Part shown: one piece after another, positions 32,650 through 44,095 of the stretch | Numbering within the stretch: position 1 is the stretch's first letter | How the letters are laid out: the number at the start of each line of letters is the position of its first letter | Assembly (NCBI GenBank): GCA_934045075.1 | Contig: OW203726.1 | Location: forward strand, 17,113,988-17,177,987 | Length of the DNA: 64,000 nt | Direction: 5' to 3' | DNA from: Yponomeuta sedellus | Taxonomy: Eukaryota > Arthropoda > Insecta > Lepidoptera > Yponomeutidae | Made by a program: the position numbers and the translations under genes | The notes under the pieces: generated by a model | The model's database searches: none | What the model saw: only the letters and a program-made list of their open reading frames with translations | Told to the model about the DNA's origin: nothing

Positions 32650-32965
32650 TCAATTCTTGTACGTCTCCACTCCTGGGGCACGGGTCCCTTCCTGCATCGC
32701 AGGAAGGTTAGGCCATACTCCAACACGGGGGCCAAGTCCGGCCATTGGCGGGCCTTACTGTCGGAAGTTATCAAGCCGCCTACAAGGCCTCTGACATGGC
32801 TTAACGACTGCCATTACATGACAGCCGGCACCAACGGCTTAACTTGCCTTGCGAAGCACGAAAGCGCTCGGAAAAATGTCACTAGCGGTAGTCACGGGAC
32901 GGTTGCCCATCCTGCACCTGACTGCGCCTATTGTCGATTTATCACTCAGGTCGACTAGGCCACGA
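32650..32965 (-). mobile_element. 5S-SINE copy, nearly full length
   Basis: Reversed: tail at left ('cttgtacgtctccactcctg'), body 'ggccttactgtcggaagtta' and 'ccttgcgaagcacgaaagcg', and head at right ('acgggacggttgcccatcct', complement of the box C-like block, then 'aggccacgagcg'). Confidence 0.75.
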
Positions 32966-33064
32966 GCGTTTCTGGAAATTGGGATAAAGATTTGTTATAG
33001 GTACCTTGTTATAACAGATCTCTATCCCAATTCCCGATCATGGATAATTCTCTCATGCCCGTGA

Positions 33065-33205
33065 TCTGGTAACCAGGCAAGGGCATCACAAACATGAGCA
33101 TACACACAGACTGAGCCCATATGTACAAATCAAGTACGTATGGCTGCCTCCGGTAGGAACCAAGCCGCGAATCTCTGTTTTGGCAGTCCAGCGAGTAACA
33201 GCTAG
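33065..33205 (-). mobile_element. SINE-C, reversed
   Basis: 'ggtaaccaggcaagggcatc', 'acaaacatgagcatacacac', then 'ggtaggaaccaagccgcgaa' (degraded B-box complement). Same order as SINE-C reversed. Confidence 0.55.
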
Positions 33206-33538
33206 GCATTTAAATTAATCCATGCAATTTAGTGTGAAAGTTGACTTGGCTTTGTTTTATACTATAACACGCGGTGGATAATTGGATCTCGCATTTCAGT
33301 GGATACCTGAGACGTGACACTTTGAGCCCTAAATTGGAGTGATATTTTGTCAAAAAATGCATAACCAAGGCGGGATTGAAAATTATTTAAAGTTTAATTG
33401 ATAATAAAATTTTCCTTACAATCCTTACAGGTTCACTTTGTTGTCGTCCGTCCGTCAGCCAGACTGTCTGTCAAAACCCTTTATCGCGGGAACGCGTGGA
33501 GGTATCCAATTGAAATTAAAAAACATATACTTAGGTCA

Positions 33539-33897
33539 GGCGAATCGCTCGTAGTACCGGCTGCCTGAGTGATCTTAAACGATCACGATGGTTAAGCAAC
33601 ACAGGGCGCGTTCAGTGCGTGGATGGGTAAGCCGTCTATGACTAACGCTAGTGGCATTTTTCCGAGCGGTTCCGTGCTTCGCATGGCACGCTAAGCAGTT
33701 GGTGCCGGCTGCCGTCGATAGATGGCAGCCAAGTCGAGGCCTTAGGGCAGCTTGAAAACTTCTGACAGTAAGACAAGCAACTAGTCTTGCAACCCTCCAC
33801 CAATCCCGACTTGGCCTCCGTGGTGGAGTATGGCCTATACCTTCCTCAGGGAAGAGACCCGTCCCCCTCGGTGGGGACATAATGGGTTTATGATGAC
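33539..33897 (+). mobile_element. 5S-rRNA-derived SINE, full-length copy
   Basis: The head (33539-33640) follows a 5S rRNA: 'gatcac' (33581-33586), 'ggttaagca' (33590-33598, box A region), 'gggcgcg' (33604-33610) and 'ggatgggt' (33621-33628, box C region) have the order and spacing of 5S internal promoter landmarks. The body contains 'gtggcattttt', 'gtgccggctgccgtcg' and 'ggcagcttgaaaacttctga'. The tail is 'gtggggacataatgggttta' with 'tgatga'. Flanking 8-mers 'ttaggtca' and 'tcaggtca' match at 7 of 8. Such chimeras (5S head plus LINE-like tail) are called SINE3. Other copies: 5405, 7020, 14629, 30238, 31245, 32650, 37425 and 56480. Confidence 0.8.
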
Positions 33898-34196
33898 TCA
33901 GGTCAACAGACTTTTGAAGTTATAAGAAATCAAACTTCTAAGTTAACGTAAAACCAAAAAACGGCCGTAAAAGCCACGAAAACCATATATTTCGACACTT
34001 ACGGGAGTTAAAAATGTATAGAGTACTTTCCGTAGGCCTAGAACTGTAAAATTTGGCAAGTAATATTGTCTTATACTACAAGTACAAGGAAAAATCTGAA
34101 AACTATACTTTTGTAAAAAAACATTGTCTTTGAAGTTCAGTAAAAATTCGTTAAAACTGCGAGACGCGATTCCCGAACTATTTACATCCTAACGAT

Positions 34197-34238
34197 ACAT
34201 CGGAACGATAGGTTTTAAAAACCTATCGTTCCGATGTT
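34197..34238. repeat. Near-perfect palindrome at dimer edge
   Basis: About 20-bp arms ('acatcggaacgataggtttt' and its inverse) meeting at an A/T-run centre, directly at the left edge of the SINE-A dimer. Confidence 0.8.
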
Positions 34239-34845
34239 AAAACCTAACTGCAAAGTAGGTAGTCGGGGCTGTAAGTAATGCAATTTGCTTAAGTCAGATG
34301 TCGCTGCCTGTACGTAATACAGAGAATATTGTAAAGAGGTTCGAAATTTCACTGATGCCGTGAGTCGCCCATTGGCTCAATTGGTAGAGCGCTGGTACGG
34401 ATAGCCAGAGGTTGCGGGTTCGAATCCCGGCATGGGTGAAATTTTTAGCCTCTAAATAGGTTTTTTAAAATTTGTTCCTTAGCACGGGTTAGTGCATTAA
34501 AATAAAAATAGTGTAATCATGTGTGTACAGTGATATCGTTCCGATGTTAAAACCTAACTGCAAAGTAGGTAGTCGGGGCTGTAAGTAACGCAATTTGCTT
34601 AAGTCAGATGTCGCTGCCTGTACGTAATACAGAGAATATTGTAAAGAGGTTCGAAATTTCACTGATGCCGTGAGTCGCCCATTGGCTCAATTGGTAGAGC
34701 GCTGGCACGGATAGCCAGAGGTTGCGGGTTCGAATCCCGGCATGGGTGAAATTTTTAGCCTCTAAATAGGTTTTTAAAATTTGTTCCTTAGCACGGGTTA
34801 GTGCATTAAAATAAAAATAGTGTATTTATAATATGTTTATTATAA
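34226..34845 (+). mobile_element. SINE-A dimer: two ~310-bp units in tandem
   Basis: Unit 1 starts 'tcgttccgatgttaaaacct' at 34226 and unit 2 at 34536. Each has 'gtcggggctgtaagtaa', the 'acagagaatattg' module, a tRNA-like part (B box 'gcgggttcgaatcccggcat') and tail 'ccttagcacgggttagtgca'. I count only a few differences between units. The whole dimer interrupts a GG-element. Confidence 0.85.
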
Positions 34846-34929
34846 ATACATGTTATAGTTAGTTCTATATACCTATAAATTTGTACGGAACCCTCGGTGT
34901 GCGAGTTAGTCCCTTACTTCTACGGATTT

Positions 34930-36590
34930 TTGTTAAAGTATTGTCGGGCTATGAAATATTTTGTAACAACAGGCACGTTACTAGTGTGCGATAAAGACTT
35001 ATCTATCTACATTTTATGATGCCATACTTCTAGCTTAATCGATTCGGTGGCCGTGGTAACTTATTAGAACTAAATTATTGCCTTCGTAGCACGAAGTCAA
35101 TTTAAATATCTCTCATCTTTAGAATTCGATAAATCTCCCATTGAAAGGTGGATTTAATAGAATCTGCGCTTTTGATGGAAATTGCCGTTGCAACATTTCC
35201 TGAGATACCAAAGCAAATAGGTAGCTACACCGTAAGTGAGATTAAACGTTTTTTTGAAGTTTAGTTAGTATATCGTTTTATGTTACCAGAACTAAGTGGG
35301 TCTGGCACACAGCAAAACTTTTAAAATCAAAGAAATAAATATGTGCATATTTCTTTCTTACTTTTGCATTCAAAGTCGTTTATGTAGAGAGAGAGAGAGA
35401 GAGAGACACTCTGTATAATGTGTATGCGACTATAATACTAGATCTACTGCTACCAAGATTGTATCTACACCTAGTTCCTTGAGAAGTTCCCCTACGGATC
35501 TGCATTGGCCGTAGAACGCGCCCTGGTAATAAATAAAAAATGTACTTTAAAAACACTGTCCTAGTGTGGGACCAGAAGCAATGTATGCACCTGAATGTAA
35601 ATATAAAATATAAATGTTTATTTGAATGTATACCTGTAGATACCTAGAAACTGATGAAATACCGATTAAACGACAAAAAAATTGGCAACTTGGCAAAGTT
35701 GTAGTAGAGTTTCGCTATAAGGTGAAGTAGCAATGAAAATCCGACAGAAATCTAAAATAGCACAAGTAATTTACCTTTACACCCTTAAATTGTATTGCTT
35801 TAGGAAGTTATTTATCTTACTGCTGGGAATAAGATAAGAAGGACTGGAGAATCAATGGGGCATCCCCTTTGAGTCTTTGGGCGCGAAGTTAATCTATTTT
35901 AATTAAAACATGTTCAGTATCTAGTCTATCTAGCTACCTTTTAACGGGCGCTCTACAATTGCAACCTCTTGAGAATTTTACTGCAAGAGTTCTAAGTATA
36001 CACTTTATAACATCAGTCATTCAGAAGCATTTTTTCAAATAGCTGCACCACCGCACATAATGTGATGGTTTATTGCTAATATTCTGACCGACACAAAGTA
36101 GGTGCTACAGAAGAATAACTTTTTTTTTATTGTGTGTGCTCAAACTGATGAAAGGTCATTGCAGTGCAGAATTTAAAGTAAATGTAAGAAGCAAGTCAGA
36201 ATATAAATAACAAAATTGTTAGTATTTTAGTGAGATAGAAAGGAAACAATGGTTACTCGGGTCAACTCGAGCCTCCGTATCCAGAGAAGTAAGCAAATTT
36301 TGGCATGATCCTAACAGCCCTTGTACGCAGAAACAGGGTTAAGATAAGCTGACAGCCATAGAATCAGCTTTTGTCAGCGCTTCGTTTATACCCTACGGAC
36401 CTTAAAAGTGGTCAAAAGTAAACATTATGATTGAATTGAATTACTAACTCAGGTCATATATTTCATAGACAGAATCATACAAAGTGCACGAAGATGTGCT
36501 AGAAAATGTAAAGTTACATATAGGGTCGAGATAAGTCAAGATCAAGTCAAGATGGCAGCAAAAGACTGGATGCGGAAAGTGAGAAAATTT
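34930..36590. other. No gene seen; (GA)n microsatellite
   Basis: (ga)n run at 35386-35406. A short SINE-C end-like piece 'gtcctagtgtgggaccagaa' lies at 35557-35576. No coding exon recognised. Confidence 0.4.
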
Positions 36591-36591
36591 T

Positions 36592-37000
36592 AAAAACCTA
36601 TTTAGAGGCTAAAAGTTCCAACCACGCCGGGACTTGAGCCCGCGACCTCTAGCTAACCGTGCCAGCGCTCTCTTCCAACTGAGCTAATAGGCAATTACCG
36701 GCATCAGTAAAATTTCGAACCTCTTTACAATACTCTCTGTACCTATTACTTACAGGCGATATCTGGCTGAAGTAACTTGCATCAAATGCAGCCCCGAGTA
36801 CCTACTTTGCAGTTAGGTTTTACAACGGAATGATTGAGTATATTCTTTTTGTTGCACTAAGCCGTGCTAATGACAATTTTAAAAACCCAATTTAGAGGCA
36901 AAAATTTCACCCTCACCGGGACTTGAACCCGCGACCTCTGGCTAACCGTGCCAGCGCTCGCACATCTGAACTAATGGGCAATTACCGGCATGTGCAAAAA
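36592..37000 (-). mobile_element. SINE-A dimer, reversed and diverged
   Basis: Two reversed units about 286 bp apart: tails at 36594 ('aaaacctatttagaggctaa') and 36881 ('aaaacccaatttagaggcaa'), each followed by a B-box complement ('gacttgagcccgcgacctct', 'gacttgaacccgcgacctct'). The link between units contains 'gtacctactttgcagttagg' and 'actaagccgtgctaatg', the inverse of the unit junction in the plus-strand dimer. It is clearly older than that dimer. Confidence 0.75.
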
Positions 37001-37424
37001 AAAGAATATAATGAAATGAAAATATATGATAACAAATCGTCGTATCCATCCCATACCATATTGTAAATATCAAATATCTATCACAAAGTTAACCACCTGC
37101 ACTGAATATTTTGCGCGAATACAATACCGAGACATAGGCGAAGTCATTACTCCTTTATGTTTCCACATCTAATGGCATCCTGTTTCACAGCGTGATAAAT
37201 GTTTCTAATTGCATTCAGTAGGGAGCTTTCGAGGAATTAAACTATGTACCCTAACACAGGCAGTAAAAAAAGTTTCTATTACCTAATTGTTTAAAATAAA
37301 ATAAGTTTATTTACAGTAAATCATTGTTACAGTGGTTACACAATTAATACGACACAAGATCCAACCTGAATCGTAGCAGTCACGGAAAAGATTGCTATAT
37401 TGTCTTTCGTTGTATTGCGATTGT

Positions 37425-37620
37425 AACCCTGTTTGTCCCCACTGCTGAGGCACGGGTTTCTTCCTTCGTTGCAGTAAGGTTAGGCCATACTCCACCACGG
37501 GGGCCAAGTCCGGGTTGGTGGAGGTTTGTAAGACAGTGGAGGGGCTTACTGTCAGACGTTATCAAGCCGCCCATAAGGCCTCTGACATGGCTTAGCTTAG
37601 CATAGCCGGCACCCCGTTCG
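37425..37620 (-). mobile_element. 5S-SINE, 5' truncated
   Basis: 'ccctgtttgtccccactgct' to 'ggcctctgacatggctta', then a break near 'catagccggcacc'. Reversed orientation. Confidence 0.7.
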
Positions 37621-37861
37621 TTGCATAAATACAAATAGATATCCATAAATCATCCGGCTCCTATGATATAAATATCATAAAAGCCGGTTTAATAAAAGAT
37701 TTCTAAAGTTATGTTACTCAAAAACGATAATTGTTTAAGACTTACAGACTAAAAACTAAGCTAAAAAACTGAGTTAAAACAGCGTAACTAAAATGTGAAT
37801 GTATATTATTAATAGTATGTGTAAAGATGAGAAGATCGGTATAATCCACATCATAGATATT

Positions 37862-37930
37862 AAACGGGTGTAACCGCGATTATTTATTAGCTAAAACGTA
37901 ATAAATAATCGCGATTGTCTAGCCGTTTAA
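37862..37930. repeat. Hairpin element, 15-bp inner arms
   Basis: 'cgcgattatttatta' (37875-37889) and inverse (37899-37913), with outer 'ttaaacgg' facing 'ccgtttaa'. Looks like a very small foldback. Confidence 0.7.
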
Positions 37931-38730
37931 TATATAACTATGTATGACCATCGCGAGTCATTCAGAATACTAATCCATATCATGGCGACCTTTACACTAG
38001 TGCACTTTATTCATTTTAAGAGCTACTAATAATAAATGTAATATAAATATTGACTGCTGCCGATTTCTTGCTATGTATGTTCGCAGAATTCGGAGAATTT
38101 TTCATCATCACTTCAAACAACATAAAATAAATCACTTGAATGCGAGTAACGCCGCCGCCGCGAGCAAAAGCCACTATGGAAATCTAATCACCTTTCCATT
38201 TCGTCAAAGAAAGTTGCCTTTTGAAAAGTCAAACAAAGGGCGCTTGAAACTGAAAGGAGTATTGGCTTTAAGATAATGAATTTCGCTTCGACTTCTCCGG
38301 TGCTGTATTCGCGTTACGCCTCTAGCAGCTGGAGGGAGTATGCAAGTGATAGAAGTGTATAAACATGCTATCAGCGTAAAGGTTCTGTCGCGGCGGCGGC
38401 AGTCGGCTCGTATATGTAAAATGACTTAATCAGTCCATGGCTCAAATCGGTTATACTCCCGATCGGGTAACATATGTACACTCGTAACATTGCGGTTTCG
38501 TTCGTAATATTGAAAAAGCTACTACTCGAATGTAAATGGAGTCTAAAGTCTGTTTGCCAGAGTTTACTGTGAGACTGCAGACGCTGACGCGAATGGCTCA
38601 TTTGTGAACCGTCGAAACAGAAACGTTTGCGCTCGTCTCTCGTAAACGTGTAATTCCTTTTTACACTTTTTACTGCCCACGCTAGCGATTCTCAAAATTT
38701 ACAGTCTGCTACTACGGAGATGTCGGCAGG
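37931..38730. other. No recognised gene
   Basis: A frame at 38073-38276 is rich in basic residues but has no motif. 38380-38400 carries (cgg)n. No repeat family recognised. Confidence 0.35.
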
Positions 38731-38734
38731 GAGC

Positions 38735-38825
38735 TGGTGAATGCGAATGGCGTGAGACCGCGAAGGATGGCGTGATGGGGAAGAGGCCTATACCCAGCAG
38801 TGGGCTGATGATAATGATGGCAACG
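38735..38825 (+). repeat. LINE tail, forward ('cccagcagtggg' family)
   Basis: 'gtgaatgcgaatggcgtgag', 'aaggatggcgtgatggggaa' and 'tatacccagcagtgggctga' followed by tga/atg repeats. Forward counterpart of 12305-12405. Confidence 0.7.
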
Positions 38826-38977
38826 GCGATAAGTATACATTAATATCCGATGTGCACGCCAAGCACGTTTTACCAAATTTCAGCTGTCGACCAATGAATG
38901 AAGGAATGAATGAATGATGGAATGATTTATTTTGCCACAAACAAATATGCTTACATAACAACAATTATAAAATAAAG

Positions 38978-39024
38978 TATTCGAGTGACAATGATACTAT
39001 TTCAGTATCATTGTCACTCGAATA
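38978..39024. repeat. Perfect hairpin, 21-bp arms, 5-nt loop
   Basis: Arm 38978-38998 ('tattcgagtgacaatgatac' plus t), loop 'atttc', exact inverse 39004-39024. It follows a probable reversed LINE 3' end at 38905-38970. Confidence 0.9.
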
Positions 39025-42000
39025 GTTTATTTGCTGTTTCTAATGCGACAATTATATCGATAAATAGATAAACAACACTACGAAAAAAGCAAACAAACGA
39101 TTCGTTACATATTATGATCCTACATTGAGGCGTGCATGAAAAGCAAAAGGTTGAAGCTCTCTGGACTACATAAAGTTACTGTGTTTATACTAAGTTTAAA
39201 TTAGCCTAGTCGTCGAATATGCGATTTCATCTCCATTGCAGCAGTAATTAACTGGATCAAACGCGTAAATGGAAGCGGACAGTTGACTTGGCTAGACCAG
39301 ACAACCAAAAGAAAACGGGGACTTTCTTATAACAGGGAATCGTGCCCGGATACAGATCATGACCATTTCAACTTTGAATGGACCTGATTTAATACTGATA
39401 ACATAGATGACAACTTCGTGTAGAGAATTGGAGACATCCTTTTATTACAAAAAAACATAACTGGAAAGCTGGGCGTTTTAAAATTATCCTCTATTGTTAA
39501 GAAAATTTATTTTAAACAGGATGTCATTCCCATGTCTTCGATACTTTAGCTAACTTAATTTAATACAACTGTCTGGAAAAAATCTTCGAATTCCTGGTTT
39601 TCAAAGTCGGGGAATTAATATACCATTTATTTGTGCCGTAATCTTTCTACGCTACACTGCAACGACCACCGAGACGACATGAACATGTTTTTACAAAGGC
39701 ATACACCGTAATAATTATTCTAACACAGTTCGTAAAAATTGTTCTATAAAGCAAATAAAGCAAAAACCATTTAAATCCCGTGGCGATTTAATTCTCACAA
39801 GTCGTGCATCTGGATTGCTATCTCCGACGGTCTCATACGACGTCAACTTAGCGCTGCCGACGCATGTTCTTGTACGTGGCGTGACCAAAGCAGAATGGTT
39901 TCTTCCAGCTTTAATTAAAATGTTAAACAGGACCTGGAACAGGCTCGAGTTCATCGTTTTGTTATTCTCTTTTCTTCAACCATCATACAAAATACATACA
40001 ATACAACTAGGTATTTCGGTCAGTACTTTTGCTCCATACCCACACTTATAACGAGCACGTCAAGAACTATTATGGCGTAGGCATTGAATACCTTCCCGAG
40101 TGCACGGTGAAAGCACTCGGTAATTTCAGTGATGGGAAGAACATTGTATCAACACGCGTCAATAAAAGCCAATATCAATGAGGAGCAACCATATTTATGA
40201 GAAAAGTAATAAAATATAACATGACTGTCATCAACTCATGAGCTGTATATCATACAGCATTAAGTATGTCAAGTGATACAATAAAATTTATGTTATTTCA
40301 TCGAACATAAGAGGAGCGACGGACGGACATAATAAAATCTCTCTCATATCATAAACACTGATTGATGTAGTCATTGCTACTTAAACATGCACTTGTAAAC
40401 GTAACAGAACACAGCCAAATTTAATACGTTTAATGACTTTTACGATACTTAGGTACTGTTAATTATATAGGTCAACTATTTTAACGGTCTAGAATTAGTT
40501 CTCAAACATGCCGAAATCGTCAATAAAAATTCACCATTACCTTTCCCAAGTTGTACGTCTATAAGATGCATTGACTTAATTCGAAGTTGCCTCACAAATT
40601 CTTTTCGAGCCGATATCAAAAATTATGTTGTTAACATAAATCGAACAAATTAATTTGTTCACCTCTAACTCCGAACGTCGATGAATGAGATACGCAAGCT
40701 AATAAGAGATGAATTATGACATTGTTCGCGAATGCAGATATAACACGGCAAAGCACTTAGCCTGTCCGCAAAGATTGTGGGTAGGCCTCGCTTGCCAATT
40801 ACAGTAACTTGCTAAAGGCACGCTCCTACAAAGATCATAAAGCATTACTGCGTACAAACAAGGTGTGCGAGATTCAGTAAATAGTTTAATATTCATATAA
40901 ATTTTCTGGTTTTTGTGACATTTAAATGAATACAGTTGAAAATGGTCGACGCTTACAATCTCGATAGATTACAATCTCGTGCTTCTAAGCATCGAATAAG
41001 GAGTACCACCGGGTGTTACTGACTGTACCTACAATAATGTTTTTTTAAATCATCAACATCTTTGAGCATGCATATATCTTTGTCTACTTTATACTCAAAA
41101 TCGTTAATTTTAATTGCGATTGTTTAACCACGCATTTACATTCAAATTCGAAACAAAAAATTACCTCAATTAAAGATGTCCTTCACCAACACAACTGCGC
41201 AACTCAAAATTGGTACCTCGATTCCGCCAACACTTTTTTTAAATTCAATTCGAATAGGTTGCTGAATAAATCGACCATATTGAATCACTACTACTTACTG
41301 AGCGGTGTTAGTTTAGCGTAACACTACTCACGTATTTCAAACCGTTTAAACGTGCCAAACTGTCAAGCGTAAACATGACCTAACCAGTGAATTGACACAA
41401 ACAGTGTTCATTAGGTTAGATAGACTGGTTGCCAGTGAAGGCTTATTGCAAACAAATGTAAAGGGCTAGGCTAACATTACAAAGTAACTAAATTTTGATT
41501 CGTCACGGTATTATAAGAATGCAAGATGATTAGTAATAAAGTCACAAATGTCTGCTCAATGCGGACAATATGAGGAAATTATTTATTTCTGAGAGAGAAA
41601 TACTCTTCACACCAAGGATGATTTTAAAAAGTTGATTTCGGCAACATAATTTATATTATACAGTATATAAACTGCACCAATATACCTCTCGTGAAGTCAT
41701 GTCATAGTCGTGTTCGGTTAAAGCCTTCAGTTCTCATGACGTCATTAGACACAAGGTCTAAGGCCAAGTCAGTAGAAATTTGAATTTACTGCAGCGATAA
41801 CTCAGAGCCCGGCTGCAGGATATCAATCTGCCCAATGAAGCCTAAAGCACGCGCTTTCTAGAGCGTGACTTATAAATCTTTACTAACCCAATAGATAGGG
41901 CCCGGCTCAAACGCCCTGGGAGCTTTTATCCATTATTGAGTGTCTAACAGCAATAAATATAATGGCATGTTAAAATCTCTGACGCGTATTTACAAATCAT

Positions 42001-43120
42001 TAATTACATCTAATAGCGGGAGCATTGTGATTTATGGTGAATGGTGTAAAGCTAGCTCAGCAGACGACATGACAGGCTCATATATCACGAAATTGAGTAT
42101 TATTTTTATGGCGAAAAGCCAACACCCCGCATTCCGGGCTTGATTGGATCGTTAAGATTGCGACCAGAGCGCAGCGAGTGTAAATAAGTAATTTAACATT
42201 TTATAGGGGCTGCTAGATGATGTGTGAAACTACAGTCCAGCAAGAGTACCTTTTTACATATCACTTTCAAACCGTTTAAATCTACAGATGAAATTATTTA
42301 GCTTATTTACATAAAGATCTACGATTACCTGAGAGTTAAAAATTATCGTGTGTAATGTCAATCTCGCTGAACTTTCGATTAGATTCCATACATGAAATTT
42401 AGAATCTCCCTGGAGATTCACGACGGTGGTGTAAATAAATAATAATTGTGGCAGGTTATTGGGCAGGTTACGATTTTTCGCGCGCCTAGAGTCTCTACCG
42501 ACGTTACAGCATAGTTTTATCAACACTTATATGGCACCGTGGGTAGCCCTTACGAGGTCAATCTGGGTATAGGTCGAGCATTTAATTACGGAAATGGGTA
42601 ATTCTGGAATAATTTTACAATTTTAATACGTGGACCTTCACATGAATGAGGAGAACGCATCGAGAACAGCAGCTGCTAGCAGATAAAATTTTAAAGCGGC
42701 TAGACCGTTATAAGATAAATATAAGTTTAAAAATATAACTTCTTTTTAACTTTGCCTATTTTGTCTCACATTACTTATTTATGTATAAAAAAACAAACAG
42801 CAATGTGCTGTAAACATGTTATCATACCATACTCAATCCTTACAAAACGCAAAGCTTCGTAAAAATTTGTGCTACTACTTGCGCTGTACGTTATCTTCCA
42901 AGTGTAACTAAACCTCTGCTCCTGTGTACAGGAATGAGGAATGCCAGCCATCGGGCAGTGCAATGGGCCACTTCCGAAACAAGAGGCGAACTAATAATAG
43001 AGACCAAGTGTGTTATTATGTTTATGAGTCATTGGAATCGGATGTAGCGCACTCGACGATTGATGGGTTGCGATGCATCTTCATTTGGGATTTAAATTGA
43101 TCACAGAATTTCAATTTCTT
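39025..43120. other. 4-kb stretch with no recognised gene or repeat
   Basis: All frames are short and lack motifs; composition is AT-rich. This is the longest stretch here where I cannot identify any repeat, so it may be unique host DNA or ancient decayed elements. Confidence 0.4.
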
Positions 43121-43131
43121 GTCATGTGGAT

Positions 43132-43628
43132 TAGGAGTGGGTCGTTGTCCGATTTTTCGACGACGAAACGCAACCGTTTTTTCTGGAACGAAAACAGGTC
43201 CTCGAAACGGTCCTCGTTCGCAACTGGTTTCATTGTATGCGAACGAGCAAGGCGCAGAGGACGGTCAAACAAGTGCGAACGAGACGAAATCACGCAACAT
43301 CGGAAAAAATAAGTTGTTTTACACGATATTCGACTGTATACTCATAGACATAAAGATTACTTTATTGTATCACAGACCAAAACGAACGGAACGAGCAAGG
43401 AGCCGACGACGACGTCGCAATGATCTCATTACGTTCTAGGCTCTATTAATATAGCACTAAAGGACATATCCGCGTCAAACAATCTAAGGACTGGTCTCGC
43501 GACGAACAAACGCTGGCACTGCTTTAGAGTCGCTGGCACTGCTTTAGAATGAAACGTAAAACGGTCCTATCGTCGCGGAACACAAAACGGTCTTATAAAA
43601 CGGTTCGTCTTTGCAACGATCACGCCTA
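43132..43628. mobile_element. hAT-type MITE with perfect 8-bp TSD
   Basis: 497-bp element starting 'taggagtgggtcgttg' and ending in the inverse of 'taggcgtgatcgttg'. Flanked by exact 8-bp direct repeats 'atgtggat' (43124-43131 and 43629-43636). These fit the hAT target consensus nTnnnnAn, and hAT termini usually start TA/CA-G. Inside are a 22-bp direct duplication ('cgctggcactgctttaga', about 43509-43552) and several 'aaacggtc' words. No transposase; open frames here are by-products. Confidence 0.85.
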
Positions 43629-43769
43629 ATGTGGATATACTTTTTCTACTAGCTTTTTGGCTCCACTTTTCATAGTTTTTTGGATCAGACGAACAGACTG
43701 AGGATCGTGGCAAGAGTAGACAAGGATATACTTTGTTCAAAACCAGACATCCTGATGCGTGCAGCAATG

Positions 43770-43885
43770 ACCGTTGTGGACGTTGATGAAGCGAAGGTGA
43801 TCTGTCAGGATCGTGGCAAGTGGCAGTCCATGGTATCTGCCTACCCCTCTGGGATACAGGCGTGAGGTTATGTTATGTTGATATT
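43770..43885 (+). pseudogene. LINE 3' end with C-terminal coding tail
   Basis: The frame ends VDVDEAKVICQDRGKWQSMVSAYPSGIQA then a stop at about 43863, followed by a short 'ttatgttatgtt' repeat. This is the end of a LINE polyprotein and its microsatellite-like 3' tail. The fragment at 9985 is the same family. Confidence 0.65.
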
Positions 43886-43917
43886 ATGTTACACCCTGAT
43901 AAACAGGCTTCAGATTC

Positions 43918-44095
43918 TAAAAACCTATTTAGAGGCTAAAAATTCCACCCATGCCGGGATTCGAACCCGCGACCTCTGGCTATCCGTGCCAGCGCTCTTC
44001 CAACTGAGCTAATGGGCGACTCACCGGCATCAGTGAAATATCCTCTTTATAATACTCTCTGTATTACGTACAGGCAGCGACGGCAGACGGCGGCA
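43918..44095 (-). mobile_element. SINE-A, single reversed copy
   Basis: Tail 'aaaacctatttagaggctaa', 'gggattcgaacccgcgacct', 'cttccaactgagctaatggg', 'aatactctctgtattacgta'. It follows the LINE tail by ~35 bp. Confidence 0.75.

Larger units (their letters stand above)
33405..34925 (+). mobile_element. GG-element split by two later insertions
   Basis: Three pieces of one element in order: 33405-33538 ('gtccgtccgtcagccagact', 'aacgcgtggaggtat'), 33898-34190 ('aatcaaacttctaagttaac', 'tttcgacacttacggg') and about 34865-34925 ('tttgtacggaaccctcggtg'). They align with consecutive parts of the intact copy at 4171-4682. The gaps hold a 5S-SINE and a SINE-A dimer. Confidence 0.7.

Noticed and set aside
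33575..33640. Genuine 5S rRNA gene
   Set aside because: Only partial similarity; the 3' third of 5S is replaced by SINE body and the segment is repeated in other SINE copies.
43119..43439. 106-codon frame
   Set aside because: Lies inside the hAT MITE; composition reflects its repeated 'aaacggtc/cgaacg' words.
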